Of a stretch of DNA of 21,334 nucleotides, positions 6,769 through 14,083 are shown piece after piece. Origin of the DNA: DASUEB01 sp036275295 (GTDB lineage: Bacteria; Bacteroidota; Bacteroidia; Flavobacteriales_D; Luteibaculaceae). The translations under genes were made by a program, and so were the position numbers. Every line of letters begins with the position of its first letter. Positions within the stretch are counted from its first letter, which is position 1. The stretch is taken from assembly GCA_036275295.1 (NCBI GenBank), contig DASUEB010000084.1, positions 1 to 21,334 of the forward strand, given 5' to 3'. A model generated the notes under the pieces. That model made no database searches, had not been told where the DNA came from, and saw only the letters and a list, made by a program, of their open reading frames with translations.

Positions 6769-9411
6769 TTACATGGCACCTTGCATTTCCATTCCTCCGC
6801 CGTCCATGTTATTCATATTTTTCCTTTTGAAAAGGGATACATCAAATTTGCCAAATCGGTAACTGAAGTTAACTCTGATATATTGTGGGTTTCTAAGTCG
6901 ATAGGTATCTTGAACAAAGAACACCGATTCGGAATGGGTAAAGTTGATATCCGTTCTGAATATATCTCTAACGGCGATGGAGATGTTACCCATTTTGTTC
7001 TTGAATAGGTCTTTTCTTATGGAAATATCAACGCTACCATGCTCGCGGATGTACCCTTGAGCGCTTCCTTGGATGCCACCGCCCATAAATCCACCTCGGC
7101 CACCGCCGCCGCCGCCGCCAGCTGGAATGGCCGAACGGCTTTTGTATTCACCTGTAAGTTGAATGCTGTAGTTTCTTGGAAGTCTGAAATTGGCATTGAT
7201 TTTTCCGAACCAAGCTAAGCGCTCAACGCGCAAATTTTGCTCGATATTCGATCCGTCAATGACTGCGTTAAAGACATTGAAATTGGTGGTTACATCCAAC
7301 CATTTTTTGAGTTCGTTTTTGAAGGTCACCTCTGCACCGTAGTTGTAACTTTGGCTTGCATTAGCATAGGTGGTAATGATGGCATCGCGGTTTAGTACTG
7401 GATTGAATTCAGTGGTCTGATAACGAGTAATAATGCCGTTAGTATTTTTGTAATAAGCCGAAATCAATACGTTATTTTTACTGTTGATGGTGTTTAGATA
7501 GCCCACTTCAATCGAATTGGTGAATTCTGGCAGTAGATCGGGGTTACCTCGGCTCAAGTTCAAACTGTCGGTGTAGTCAATAAACGGAATCAGCTGGAAG
7601 AAGTTTGGACGATTGATTTTTCGGGTATAACTCAATTGGATGTCGTCACCCTCTCGGATTTGATAGCTGATAAACTGACTGGGAAATAAACTGGCTGGGA
7701 ACGAATTGGAGAAGGTGGTATCGCCAGTTTCCAGAAACAAAGTACCGCTATACACCGAGCTTTCAAGGCGCAAACCGGTTTGGAAACTGAATTTGTTGAT
7801 TTTTCGGCTGTAAGTTGCGTAAGCCGCATAAACTTGGTTCTTGTATCCAAAGTTGTTTGATACAGCTTTCAGTTTTTCGAATTCGTTGGTAAAAGGATTT
7901 TTGGTGAAGTTGTCGTTGCTGCTGGTGTAATCGTTGTAGTTTGCTCGCAGACCCGCCTCAATTTTGCTATTCTCACTCAAGGGATTTACAAAATCTGTTT
8001 GAGCAGTAATAAATTGCATATTACCCTTACCTTCTTGTCTTTGTGCGATGTTTGGGCCAAATGCAATACCCTCTCCGTTGAAAAATTGGGTGTTGAAGTC
8101 GCCTCCAAAACTGCTCAGGCTGCGGTTGTAGTTTACGTCGGCGGTAATTTCCTTTCCTGCTTTGGGATAGAGGTGTTTGTAACTCACGTTGGAGCCGAGG
8201 TTGTTGAATTTGCGGTTATTGTTCGACAATCGCTCAGCGAATGAGGAGCCGCTATTGGTGGTATCTGTGCGAATGTCTACTTCTTCTTCGTTGCCAAAAC
8301 CACCTCCGCCTAGGTTAAAGCCCAGCGTAATGGTGTTGCGGTTATCGGGGAAATAATCCAAACCAAATCGGCCAAACATAAAGTTTCCGTCATTGCTCTG
8401 AATATTGTCTTGTCTCACCGTGGTAAGGGGGTCAATGCGGTTAATTCGGTCTGTAAAACCAATCGAAGGGGTGCGTCGTTGATTGGCAAATAGCATGGCA
8501 AACGTATTGATTTTGCCTTCTCTAAGGTTGATATCCACCCCGCCATTCAATTTTCCAAAACGGTCAATACCAGCTCTGATTCCGCCGTTGTAACCCAGCT
8601 TGCGATTTTTCTTGAGGACAATGTTTATAATTCCACCCATGCCGCCTGAAGCGTCGTATTTTGCAGATGGGTTGGTGATGAGTTCAATACTTTGAATGGC
8701 ATCGGCGGGTATTTGCTCTAGCGTCATCGAAGAAGGGCGACCATCGACAAAGATTTGAGGAGCTGCGTTTCTCAGCGCCACGTTTCCATCCATATCCACG
8801 CTTACCGAAGGAACTGTTCTGAGCACATCCTCGGCTGTACCTCCGGCGCTTACTGTGTTTTTATCAACGTTAAAAATCTTTTTGTCAATTTCCATCTTGA
8901 AGGATGGATCCCCGCCTTCAACGACCACTTCTTTTAAGGTGGCAGAACTTTCAAGCTTGATGTTCCCCAGGTCCTTATCGACGGCGTTGAGCGCCTTTTG
9001 CATATCCATTGGTTTGCCCAATTCGAATTTGAGATCGAATTTCACTTTTTGCGTGTAGGGCTTGAATCCAATTGCGTTTACTTGCAGTGTAAACTCACCG
9101 AAGGGCGGTAATTTCTCGATGCTAAAGTCACCGTTAGCGGCGGTGATTTGCCCACCCATAATGGCGGGTTTCATGGCTTTGGCTGTGCTATCCCAACGTT
9201 GGCCGTTGAGTTGCACCGTTGCAAATTCGATGGGCTTGCCATCTGGACCCGTGATCTTCCCGTAAAAACGGCCTACGTTCATTTGCTCGCTGTTCATACC
9301 GCGACCACCACCACCTGGTCCTCTACCGCCGCCTCCCATAGGAGGGAATTGCGCTGAACTAACCAGACCTAATCCCACACACCAGCAGGCCAAAACTAAT
9401 TTCTTGATCAT
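6769..9411 (-). CDS. TonB-dependent-receptor-like outer-membrane protein (OMP_b-brl_3)
   Basis: An 880-residue outer-membrane protein. Residues 1-20 are a signal peptide (cleavage after VSSA), and 22-38 are Gly-rich. About 48-135 form a carboxypeptidase-regulatory-like beta domain (GRFYGKITGPDGKPIEFATV). About 160-265 are a TonB plug (AEDVLRTVPSVSVDMDGN, IFVDGRPSSM, NPSAKYDASGGMGGIINIV). The rest is a beta barrel of the OMP_b-brl_3 type, with the last strand near IRVNFSYRFG and a 25-residue Met/Gly-rich tail after it. A second Gly-rich run (GGGGGGGRGGFMGGG) lies in a late extracellular loop or turn. No SusD partner is adjacent, so glycan uptake is not indicated; the substrate is unknown. It is transcribed from its own -7 box and ends at a strong terminator. 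Confidence 0.92.
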   Translation of the reverse strand: MIKKLVLACWCVGLGLVSSAQFPPMGGGGRGPGGGGRGMNSEQMNVGRFYGKITGPDGKPIEFATVQLNGQRWDSTAKAMKPAIMGGQITAANGDFSIEKLPPFGEFTLQVNAIGFKPYTQKVKFDLKFELGKPMDMQKALNAVDKDLGNIKLESSATLKEVVVEGGDPSFKMEIDKKIFNVDKNTVSAGGTAEDVLRTVPSVSVDMDGNVALRNAAPQIFVDGRPSSMTLEQIPADAIQSIELITNPSAKYDASGGMGGIINIVLKKNRKLGYNGGIRAGIDRFGKLNGGVDINLREGKINTFAMLFANQRRTPSIGFTDRINRIDPLTTVRQDNIQSNDGNFMFGRFGLDYFPDNRNTITLGFNLGGGGFGNEEEVDIRTDTTNSGSSFAERLSNNNRKFNNLGSNVSYKHLYPKAGKEITADVNYNRSLSSFGGDFNTQFFNGEGIAFGPNIAQRQEGKGNMQFITAQTDFVNPLSENSKIEAGLRANYNDYTSSNDNFTKNPFTNEFEKLKAVSNNFGYKNQVYAAYATYSRKINKFSFQTGLRLESSVYSGTLFLETGDTTFSNSFPASLFPSQFISYQIREGDDIQLSYTRKINRPNFFQLIPFIDYTDSLNLSRGNPDLLPEFTNSIEVGYLNTINSKNNVLISAYYKNTNGIITRYQTTEFNPVLNRDAIITTYANASQSYNYGAEVTFKNELKKWLDVTTNFNVFNAVIDGSNIEQNLRVERLAWFGKINANFRLPRNYSIQLTGEYKSRSAIPAGGGGGGGRGGFMGGGIQGSAQGYIREHGSVDISIRKDLFKNKMGNISIAVRDIFRTDINFTHSESVFFVQDTYRLRNPQYIRVNFSYRFGKFDVSLFKRKNMNNMDGGGMEMQGAM
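7103..7119 (-). repeat. GGC triplet run in the receptor gene
   Basis: Seventeen bases of uninterrupted CCG/GGC triplets encode part of the poly-Gly loop of the outer-membrane protein. Slippage here would change loop length in frame rather than switch the gene off. Confidence 0.7.
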
Positions 9412-9428
9412 ATTAAATAAGTAGGCGG

Positions 9429-9436
9429 CAAAGCTA
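9429..9436 (-). promoter_or_regulatory. -7 box of the TonB-dependent-receptor gene
   Basis: On the minus strand TAGCTTTG matches TAnnTTTG exactly, 17 bases before the ATG. No clear -33 TTG is seen upstream. Confidence 0.6.
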
Positions 9437-9498
9437 CCGCGTATAAGGTTGAAAAAAGGTTAAAATGCACTAAAGGGATGTAATGGATGACAAAAGGT

Positions 9499-10047
9499 TT
9501 AAAACTCGTCTAAGCTGACATCGGTATTTTGGCTGTCGAATCGTTCCAAGATCGCCAAAAGTTCTTTTACCAGAACCAGCTTGTCATCTTTTGGGTTGCT
9601 TACCAGATGTGTTTTACAAAGGCTTATGCCCTCGAGCAAATCGGCTTCATCAAATGGACCATCCATATTCTCTATCAAGGTTAAGGCCTCTAAAGAGGTT
9701 AGATAATCGCTGTTGATTGCAATTTGAACCAGGCTGCCAAAATGCACTTTACTTTTGTCCACAAAAGAGCTATTCCACACCACACTTAACAGATCGGCTC
9801 GGACTGTTTCGTAATCGGAGCTGAGGTAGAGGGCCAAAAATTGATCGATTGCGGCCGGGTGCTTTAAATTGGAGAGCAACGCCAGAATGGATTCAACCAC
9901 GCCTCTGTTTTTCCCATGAACGACTACTTCAAGCAAGGGTTTTATGGAGTCGGCATTACCGGAGTCCTTGATCTTGTCGATTTCGGCGTAGGCTAATTCA
10001 GTGTCTTCACCTAAAAGAATTTCGTAGTTGATTGATTTGGCGGCCAT
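9499..10047 (-). CDS. HEAT-repeat-like hypothetical protein
   Basis: A 182-residue soluble, acidic protein with no signal peptide or membrane segment. It is predicted all-helical, with paired amphipathic helices reminiscent of HEAT/armadillo repeats: NADSIKPLLEVVVHGKNRGV, then VVESILALLSNLKHPAAIDQ, then YETVRADLLSVVWNSS, then YLTSLEALTLIENM. The C-terminus is acidic (VSLDEF). I do not recognise a named family; it resembles conserved Bacteroidota hypotheticals. Inference: a protein-interaction scaffold. It lies 32 bases after the SirB1-family gene, with an exact -7 box in that gap, so it may be transcribed alone or with its neighbour. Confidence 0.75.
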   Translation of the reverse strand: MAAKSINYEILLGEDTELAYAEIDKIKDSGNADSIKPLLEVVVHGKNRGVVESILALLSNLKHPAAIDQFLALYLSSDYETVRADLLSVVWNSSFVDKSKVHFGSLVQIAINSDYLTSLEALTLIENMDGPFDEADLLEGISLCKTHLVSNPKDDKLVLVKELLAILERFDSQNTDVSLDEF

Positions 10048-10063
10048 ACATTAAAATTGGCCG

Positions 10064-10071
10064 CAAAGGTA
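10064..10071 (-). promoter_or_regulatory. -7 box of the HEAT-like gene
   Basis: On the minus strand TACCTTTG, an exact match, lies 16 bases before the ATG and inside the 32-base intergenic gap. Any -33 element would fall in the 3' end of the SirB1-family gene. Confidence 0.55.
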
Positions 10072-10079
10072 CAAGTATT

Positions 10080-10964
10080 TCAGATGGCTGGGTCGATTGA
10101 TAAAATACTTTCCAATTGCCTCAATTCGTTGACTTTCTCGGCATAGCCTAATCGGGCATAACTGTAAATCAGATTGTTGACCATTCGACGGACAATAGCC
10201 CTGTTGCCACAAGGGGCAAAGTACTCAGGCTCGTGCTCAATTTTTAATTGATTGAGAAATTGTTCAATTTCAGCTCGATTGATCAACGTGCCTAATGAGA
10301 ATGGGTTGATGTAGAATAGAACTTCAGGATCTGGATGATTGATGGCGAGATTGGTCAACCGGGTATCTAAGTAAGCCAGTATAAAGTGATTGGGAAGGTT
10401 AACCCCTTTGATGGGAACACCAACTTTGCTGGCAATGAGTTGATAAACGACTGAGAGGCTTAAGGGATTACCTCTTTTGCTCTCCAGCACATCGCTGATA
10501 TAAGAGTTTTGAGGGCTGTGGTAATTGGTTTTGTTTGCCTTGAACCCGCACAAATCGAATAAAATGTGATTAAAAACTTTTACGGTTTCGAAGGCTGTGA
10601 GATCGTCATTTAACTCAAGCCAAACTTGGCGGGCCAGTTTATCGATTTGTTGGTGTAGTTCTTCATAGGTTCGCTCCGGATACTGGTATTTGTTGATCCA
10701 GTGGATTCCGAGTAACAGATCTTGATCCTGTTCGGTCCATTTTTTTAGGCCCTCTTTAACGCTGTTGAACTGAATTTGATGAACGAGGTCGACAATTCGG
10801 TCTTGGAATGTAGGTTCAAAATGACTGAATTCCCACATGTTTTCCAGTTCGGGAATGGCCTGTTCACCTATCGAGAGCAGTTTGTCTTTCACGGCGTTGT
10901 ACACCAGCTCGTCTGGGTCGTCGAGCAGCGAAACAAGTGCTTTAAGTTCAGAGCGGTTAACCAT
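10080..10964 (-). CDS. SirB1-family (Transglut_core2) protein
   Basis: A 294-residue cytoplasmic protein. Residues 1-75 are helical and HEAT-like (LKALVSLLDDPDELVYNAVK). About 95-240 match the SirB1/Transglut_core2 family, with YISDVLESKRGNPLSLSVVY followed by KVGVPIKGVNLPNHFILAY, where family members read GxPxSL..LY and GxPxxGVxxPGHF. The family is transglutaminase-like in fold, but members generally lack a proven activity, and no catalytic cysteine is evident in the GNPLSLS segment. The final part (NRAIVRRMVNNLIYSYARLG) resembles the C-terminal helices of SirB1 proteins, which are often TPR-like. It has its own -7 box and lies downstream of a nucleoside phosphorylase on the same strand. Confidence 0.85.
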   Translation of the reverse strand: MVNRSELKALVSLLDDPDELVYNAVKDKLLSIGEQAIPELENMWEFSHFEPTFQDRIVDLVHQIQFNSVKEGLKKWTEQDQDLLLGIHWINKYQYPERTYEELHQQIDKLARQVWLELNDDLTAFETVKVFNHILFDLCGFKANKTNYHSPQNSYISDVLESKRGNPLSLSVVYQLIASKVGVPIKGVNLPNHFILAYLDTRLTNLAINHPDPEVLFYINPFSLGTLINRAEIEQFLNQLKIEHEPEYFAPCGNRAIVRRMVNNLIYSYARLGYAEKVNELRQLESILSIDPAI

Positions 10965-10978
10965 TTTGAAACTTTTCT

Positions 10979-10986
10979 CAAAGGTA
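10979..10986 (-). promoter_or_regulatory. -7 box of the SirB1-family gene
   Basis: On the minus strand TACCTTTG is an exact match, 14 bases before the ATG. A TTG lies 15 bases upstream of the box, slightly closer than the usual 17-23. Confidence 0.6.
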
Positions 10987-11035
10987 GTCGGAGGGTTATC
11001 GCAAGAGAGGGTAGGGGCTTCAATATTGTCAACAA

Positions 11036-11935
11036 TTAACCTGTTAACTTTTCTAACGTTTTAATTATTAGTGATTTAATAACCTTCTCTGGATCGGGAT
11101 GCACGGTTTGCTGTACTCGGTTGGCAATAATGCCGCATAGCGTAATTGCGCTATGGCCCATAAGCTTGCTCAATCCATAAATACCGCTGGTCTCCATCTC
11201 GTAATTGGTTAGTTTGCGGTTTTGCCATTTCATTTTGTTGAGCAAAAAATTTTGCAACACATTCGACCCGTCGATTCTCAGGTATCGCCCCTGGGGAGCG
11301 TAAAATCCAGTTGCGGTGACAGTAATACCCGCTTGAGCTACATCTTCAAAAAGGGAAATCAGGTGGTGACTGGCTTTGATGGCATAGGGTTTGGCCAGAA
11401 GGATATTCCATTGGGTTTGACGTATAAATTCATTTCTCAACGCCTCGCACTCTTCGGTTTCTTGAAAGGGGTAATACTGCATCAGCCCGTCTAGTCCGAT
11501 GGCGTATTCCGAATAAATATGTTGACCCACCTCGACATCGGCTTGGAGTCCACCACTGGTTCCGATGCGGACAATCTTCAGTCGGGTGAGATCTTTTTTA
11601 ACCCTGCGCTCAGCAAAGCATATATTGTGAAGGGCATCAAGTTCATTCATTAAGATATCGATGTTGTCGGTACCAATTCCCGATGAAATCACGGATAATC
11701 GGGTGTTTCCGATATAACCGGTGTGGGTAATGAACTCGCGTGTACTTACTTCGTGCTCCAACTTATCGAAATGGTAACTCACCTCGCGTACGCGGTCGGG
11801 ATCTCCTACAATAATGACCGTATCACTGACCTGCTCTGGCAACAGGTTTAGGTGATAGATTGCACCGGATGGCCTCAACATCAGTTCAGAGGTGCTCAAC
11901 GTGTGCGGCAGTCGACAGTAAGGCGGTGTTTGCAT
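11036..11935 (-). CDS. Nucleoside phosphorylase, uridine phosphorylase-like
   Basis: A 299-residue protein of the PNP/UDP phosphorylase family, which splits nucleosides with phosphate into base and ribose-1-phosphate in salvage. Visible motifs are VGDPDRV (phosphate-binding start), IGTSGGLQ, TATGFYAPQGRY and YEMETSGIYGLSKLMG (the ExE-like ribose-binding region). Substrate specificity is not certain; it is closer to uridine-type enzymes than to trimeric PNP. I chose the ATG at 11935. A longer form from a TTG at 11956 would begin almost at the expected transcription start of the -7 box at 11961-11968. The gene is divergent from cinA, with 133 bases between the two start codons. Confidence 0.86.
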   Translation of the reverse strand: MQTPPYCRLPHTLSTSELMLRPSGAIYHLNLLPEQVSDTVIIVGDPDRVREVSYHFDKLEHEVSTREFITHTGYIGNTRLSVISSGIGTDNIDILMNELDALHNICFAERRVKKDLTRLKIVRIGTSGGLQADVEVGQHIYSEYAIGLDGLMQYYPFQETEECEALRNEFIRQTQWNILLAKPYAIKASHHLISLFEDVAQAGITVTATGFYAPQGRYLRIDGSNVLQNFLLNKMKWQNRKLTNYEMETSGIYGLSKLMGHSAITLCGIIANRVQQTVHPDPEKVIKSLIIKTLEKLTG

Positions 11936-11960
11936 GGCGGTTGGGCTGAAAGACAAGAAT

Positions 11961-11991
11961 CGAATATACTAAAAATCAGTGTATTCTGCAA
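11961..11991 (-). promoter_or_regulatory. Promoter of the nucleoside phosphorylase
   Basis: On the minus strand TTG (11989-11991), 20 bases, then TATATTCG (11961-11968). This is a -33/-7 pair with correct spacing and one mismatch to TAnnTTTG. The ATG follows 25 bases after the box. Confidence 0.6.
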
Positions 11992-12041
11992 CTTTTGTGC
12001 GATAATTGTCATGCTTTCAAACATTGCCCGAGGCTTTACCG

Positions 12042-12049
12042 TAATTTTG
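12042..12049 (+). promoter_or_regulatory. -7 box of cinA
   Basis: TAATTTTG is an exact TAnnTTTG match, 19 bases before the ATG; a TTG lies 15 bases upstream. It faces away from the phosphorylase promoter about 50 bases to its left. Confidence 0.65.
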
Positions 12050-12068
12050 GGGCAAAGACGGAATAATT

Positions 12069-13322
12069 ATGCAGATAGAGGTCATCACCATTGGCGACGA
12101 AATTTTGATTGGACAAACGGTTGACACCAACTCAGCATGGCTGGGTAGAACGCTCAATGCAGCTGGATTCCGAATAAGGCGCATCGTGACGATTTCCGAT
12201 CAACGCGATGAGATGATCCAAGCGCTCAACGAATCGCTTAGCCGAGTGGATATGGTAATTGTGACCGGCGGTCTGGGTCCAACAAAAGACGATATTACCA
12301 AGAAGGTCTTGGCTGAGTATTTTGATACCGATTTGATCATGAATCAAGAAGTGTTAGATCGGGTTTCCGCTTTTTTTGAGCGCATGAACAGGCCATTGTT
12401 AGATGTAAACCGACAGCAAGCACTGGTTCCGGCCAACTGCGATGTACTGCCCAACCTCAAAGGCACGGCAAGCGGAATGTGGTTTGATCGCAATAACCAG
12501 GTTGTTGTTTCGCTACCGGGCGTTCCTTATGAAATGGAGCATTTGATGGAAGAGCAGGTGATACCCAGAATGATAGCCCGCTTTCAGCCCGGCTCTATCG
12601 TACATCAAACCATCATGACCCAGGGAATTGGGGAAAGTTTTTTATCGAAGATCATTGAAGATTGGGAGGAACGCCTGCTAAAGAGCGGTCTCAAATTGGC
12701 GTATTTGCCCAGTCCCGGGTATGTAAAGCTGAGGATAACATCGGTCGATCGCCCTAAAGAACAGGCGCTTCGGGAGATAAGTGGTTGGGTCGATGAATTA
12801 AGACCCCTGATTGAACCTTACCTGTTTGCAGAATCGGATGTGCCAATGGAGCGGGTGGTAGCCGACCTATTGCGCCAACACGGATTGACTTTGGGCATGG
12901 CAGAGAGCTGCACTGGTGGATATGCGGCACATCTCATCACTCGGATGGCAGGGGCTAGCGATTTTTTCAAGGGTTCGCTGGTAACCTACAGTTCATCATC
13001 GAAAACGGGTGTATTACATGTTGATCCATTGCTTCTCGACGCACACGGCGCCGAGTCAAGAGAAGTAGCCGAGGTAATGGCATCGCTTACCCGTGATCGT
13101 TTGGGTTGCGACTACGCCCTTGCTTTAACCGGTTTCGCAGGTCCGTCGGGAGGTACCGAAGCCGTTCCGGTGGGTACTATTTTTTATGCGGTAGCAACGC
13201 CAACGGGGGTAGTCAGTGAAAGTAAAAAATTTGGAAGCGATCGAATGCGCAACATCGAAAGATCAACAATGGAGGTTTTAAATCTTTTGAGAAAAGAATT
13301 GATCAAAGATTTGGGTGTTTAG
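12069..13322 (+). CDS. cinA: CinA-like protein (NMN amidohydrolase domain)
   Basis: A 417-residue CinA protein with the standard two-part layout. The N-terminal MoaB/Mog-like domain (about 1-170) opens with VITIGDEILIGQTVDTNSAW and includes VTGGLGPTKDD. After a short linker domain, the C-terminal amidohydrolase domain (from about 255) has ESCTGG at 279-284 and GFAGPSGG at 355-362, both conserved in PncC. Family role: deamidation of nicotinamide mononucleotide to nicotinate mononucleotide in NAD recycling, with an ADP-ribose pyrophosphatase activity reported for the N-terminal half of some members. Cytoplasmic. It is followed after 58 bases by rpmB, which has its own likely promoter. Confidence 0.93.
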   Translation: MQIEVITIGDEILIGQTVDTNSAWLGRTLNAAGFRIRRIVTISDQRDEMIQALNESLSRVDMVIVTGGLGPTKDDITKKVLAEYFDTDLIMNQEVLDRVSAFFERMNRPLLDVNRQQALVPANCDVLPNLKGTASGMWFDRNNQVVVSLPGVPYEMEHLMEEQVIPRMIARFQPGSIVHQTIMTQGIGESFLSKIIEDWEERLLKSGLKLAYLPSPGYVKLRITSVDRPKEQALREISGWVDELRPLIEPYLFAESDVPMERVVADLLRQHGLTLGMAESCTGGYAAHLITRMAGASDFFKGSLVTYSSSSKTGVLHVDPLLLDAHGAESREVAEVMASLTRDRLGCDYALALTGFAGPSGGTEAVPVGTIFYAVATPTGVVSESKKFGSDRMRNIERSTMEVLNLLRKELIKDLGV

Positions 13323-13342
13323 AAAAAAATATCGTTTCTTTG
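13311..13342 (+). promoter_or_regulatory. Promoter of the rpmB-rpmG-DUF4295 operon
   Basis: TTG (13311-13313), 21 bases, then TTTCTTTG (13335-13342), one mismatch to TAnnTTTG. The -33 part lies inside the last codons of cinA. The resulting leader is about 35 bases and includes AAGGAA near the rpmB start, one of the few Shine-Dalgarno-like stretches in the window. Confidence 0.55.
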
Positions 13343-13380
13343 CACTCCTTTTTGAAAACCAATCGTAAGGAAACAAGAAA

Positions 13381-13620
13381 ATGGCACGAGTTTGCACACT
13401 AACGGGTAAAATGAGACAGGTAGGTCACAGCGTTTCGCACTCTAATCGCAAAACCAAGCGTACCTTTGAGCCCAATCTTCAGACGAAGAAATTTTTCGTA
13501 CCCGAAACGGGAGAGTGGGTAGTTATTAAAGTATCTACCTCAGCTCTGAAAACCATCAACAAAATCGGAATCTCTGCGGCCCTGAAAAGAGCGTCAGAGC
13601 AAGGTTATATCATTTACTAA
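13381..13620 (+). CDS. rpmB: 50S ribosomal protein L28 (bL28)
   Basis: A 79-residue basic protein of the large ribosomal subunit. The N-terminus MARVCTLTGK and the following GHSVSHSNRKTKRTFEPNLQ are diagnostic of bL28, and the C-terminal segment TLKTINKIG-type (here ALKTINKIGISAALKRA) is also typical. It leads a three-gene ribosomal operon, with 12 bases to rpmG. Confidence 0.97.
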   Translation: MARVCTLTGKMRQVGHSVSHSNRKTKRTFEPNLQTKKFFVPETGEWVVIKVSTSALKTINKIGISAALKRASEQGYIIY

Positions 13621-13632
13621 TTACCAGAAGCA

Positions 13633-13821
13633 ATGGCTAAGAAGGCAAAAGGCAACAGAATCCAAGTGATTCTTGAGTGCACCGAGCACAAAACCAGTGG
13701 TATGCCGGGTACCTCGCGCTATATTACTGTTAAAAACAGAAAGAACACTCCGGATCGTTTGGAGATCAAAAAGTATAACCCTATCCTTAAGAAGGTTACC
13801 GTTCACAAGGAAATTAAGTAA
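13633..13821 (+). CDS. rpmG: 50S ribosomal protein L33 (bL33), zinc-free type
   Basis: A 62-residue protein with the bL33 core SRYITVKNRKNTPDRLEIKK and YNPILKKVTVHKE. Of the four zinc-ribbon cysteines found in C+ L33 proteins only C16 remains (LECTEHK); the YNP segment stands where C+ forms have CP. It is therefore a C- type that should not bind zinc. Five bases separate it from the next gene. Confidence 0.96.
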   Translation: MAKKAKGNRIQVILECTEHKTSGMPGTSRYITVKNRKNTPDRLEIKKYNPILKKVTVHKEIK

Positions 13822-13826
13822 TAACC

Positions 13827-13982
13827 ATGGCAAAGAAAGTAGTAGCATCGCTTCAGAAAGCGGAATCTAAAAACATGACCAAGGTGATCAAAATGGTAAA
13901 GTCACCTAAGACCGGTTCGTACTCTTTCAAAGAAGAAGTATTGAACAACGATTTAGTGAATGATTTTTTCAAGAATAACTAA
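13827..13982 (+). CDS. DUF4295 ribosomal-type small protein (bL38)
   Basis: A 51-residue, Lys-rich protein beginning MAKKVVASLQKAESKNMTKV and ending NDFFKNN, encoded five bases after rpmG. This is the DUF4295 family, confined to Bacteroidota and almost always found directly after rpmB-rpmG. From memory of the Flavobacterium johnsoniae ribosome structure, a protein of this kind was assigned to the large subunit as bL38; I am fairly but not fully sure that DUF4295 is that protein. A strong terminator follows. Confidence 0.92.
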   Translation: MAKKVVASLQKAESKNMTKVIKMVKSPKTGSYSFKEEVLNNDLVNDFFKNN

Positions 13983-14000
13983 TTCCTTACTCCGTAAGTG

Positions 14001-14034
14001 AAAAGCCTTGCCGCTCATTGGCAAGGCTTTTTTT
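14001..14034 (+). terminator. Rho-independent terminator of the ribosomal operon
   Basis: AAAAGCCTTGCC pairs perfectly with GGCAAGGCTTTT (12 bp) around a 7-base loop, ending in seven T. It starts 19 bases after the DUF4295 stop codon. Confidence 0.95.
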
Positions 14035-14056
14035 ATGTCCGATTGCTCCCTTTTAT

Positions 14057-14064
14057 TACCTTCG
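14057..14064 (+). promoter_or_regulatory. Probable -7 box of the ftsY operon
   Basis: TACCTTCG has one mismatch to TAnnTTTG and lies 19 bases before the chosen ftsY start, directly after the terminator. No well-spaced TTG is visible. Confidence 0.4.
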
Positions 14065-14083
14065 TCGTTCGTTAATCACCAGC

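Noticed and set aside
6706..7008. Plus-strand frame overlapping the receptor gene 3' end
   Set aside because: It starts inside the terminator stem and is antisense to the barrel-coding sequence; composition is not protein-like beyond chance.
14018..14083. 22-codon N-terminal extension of ftsY
   Set aside because: It begins in the terminator hairpin and covers the promoter region; MGLFDFLYKN is the standard FtsY start.
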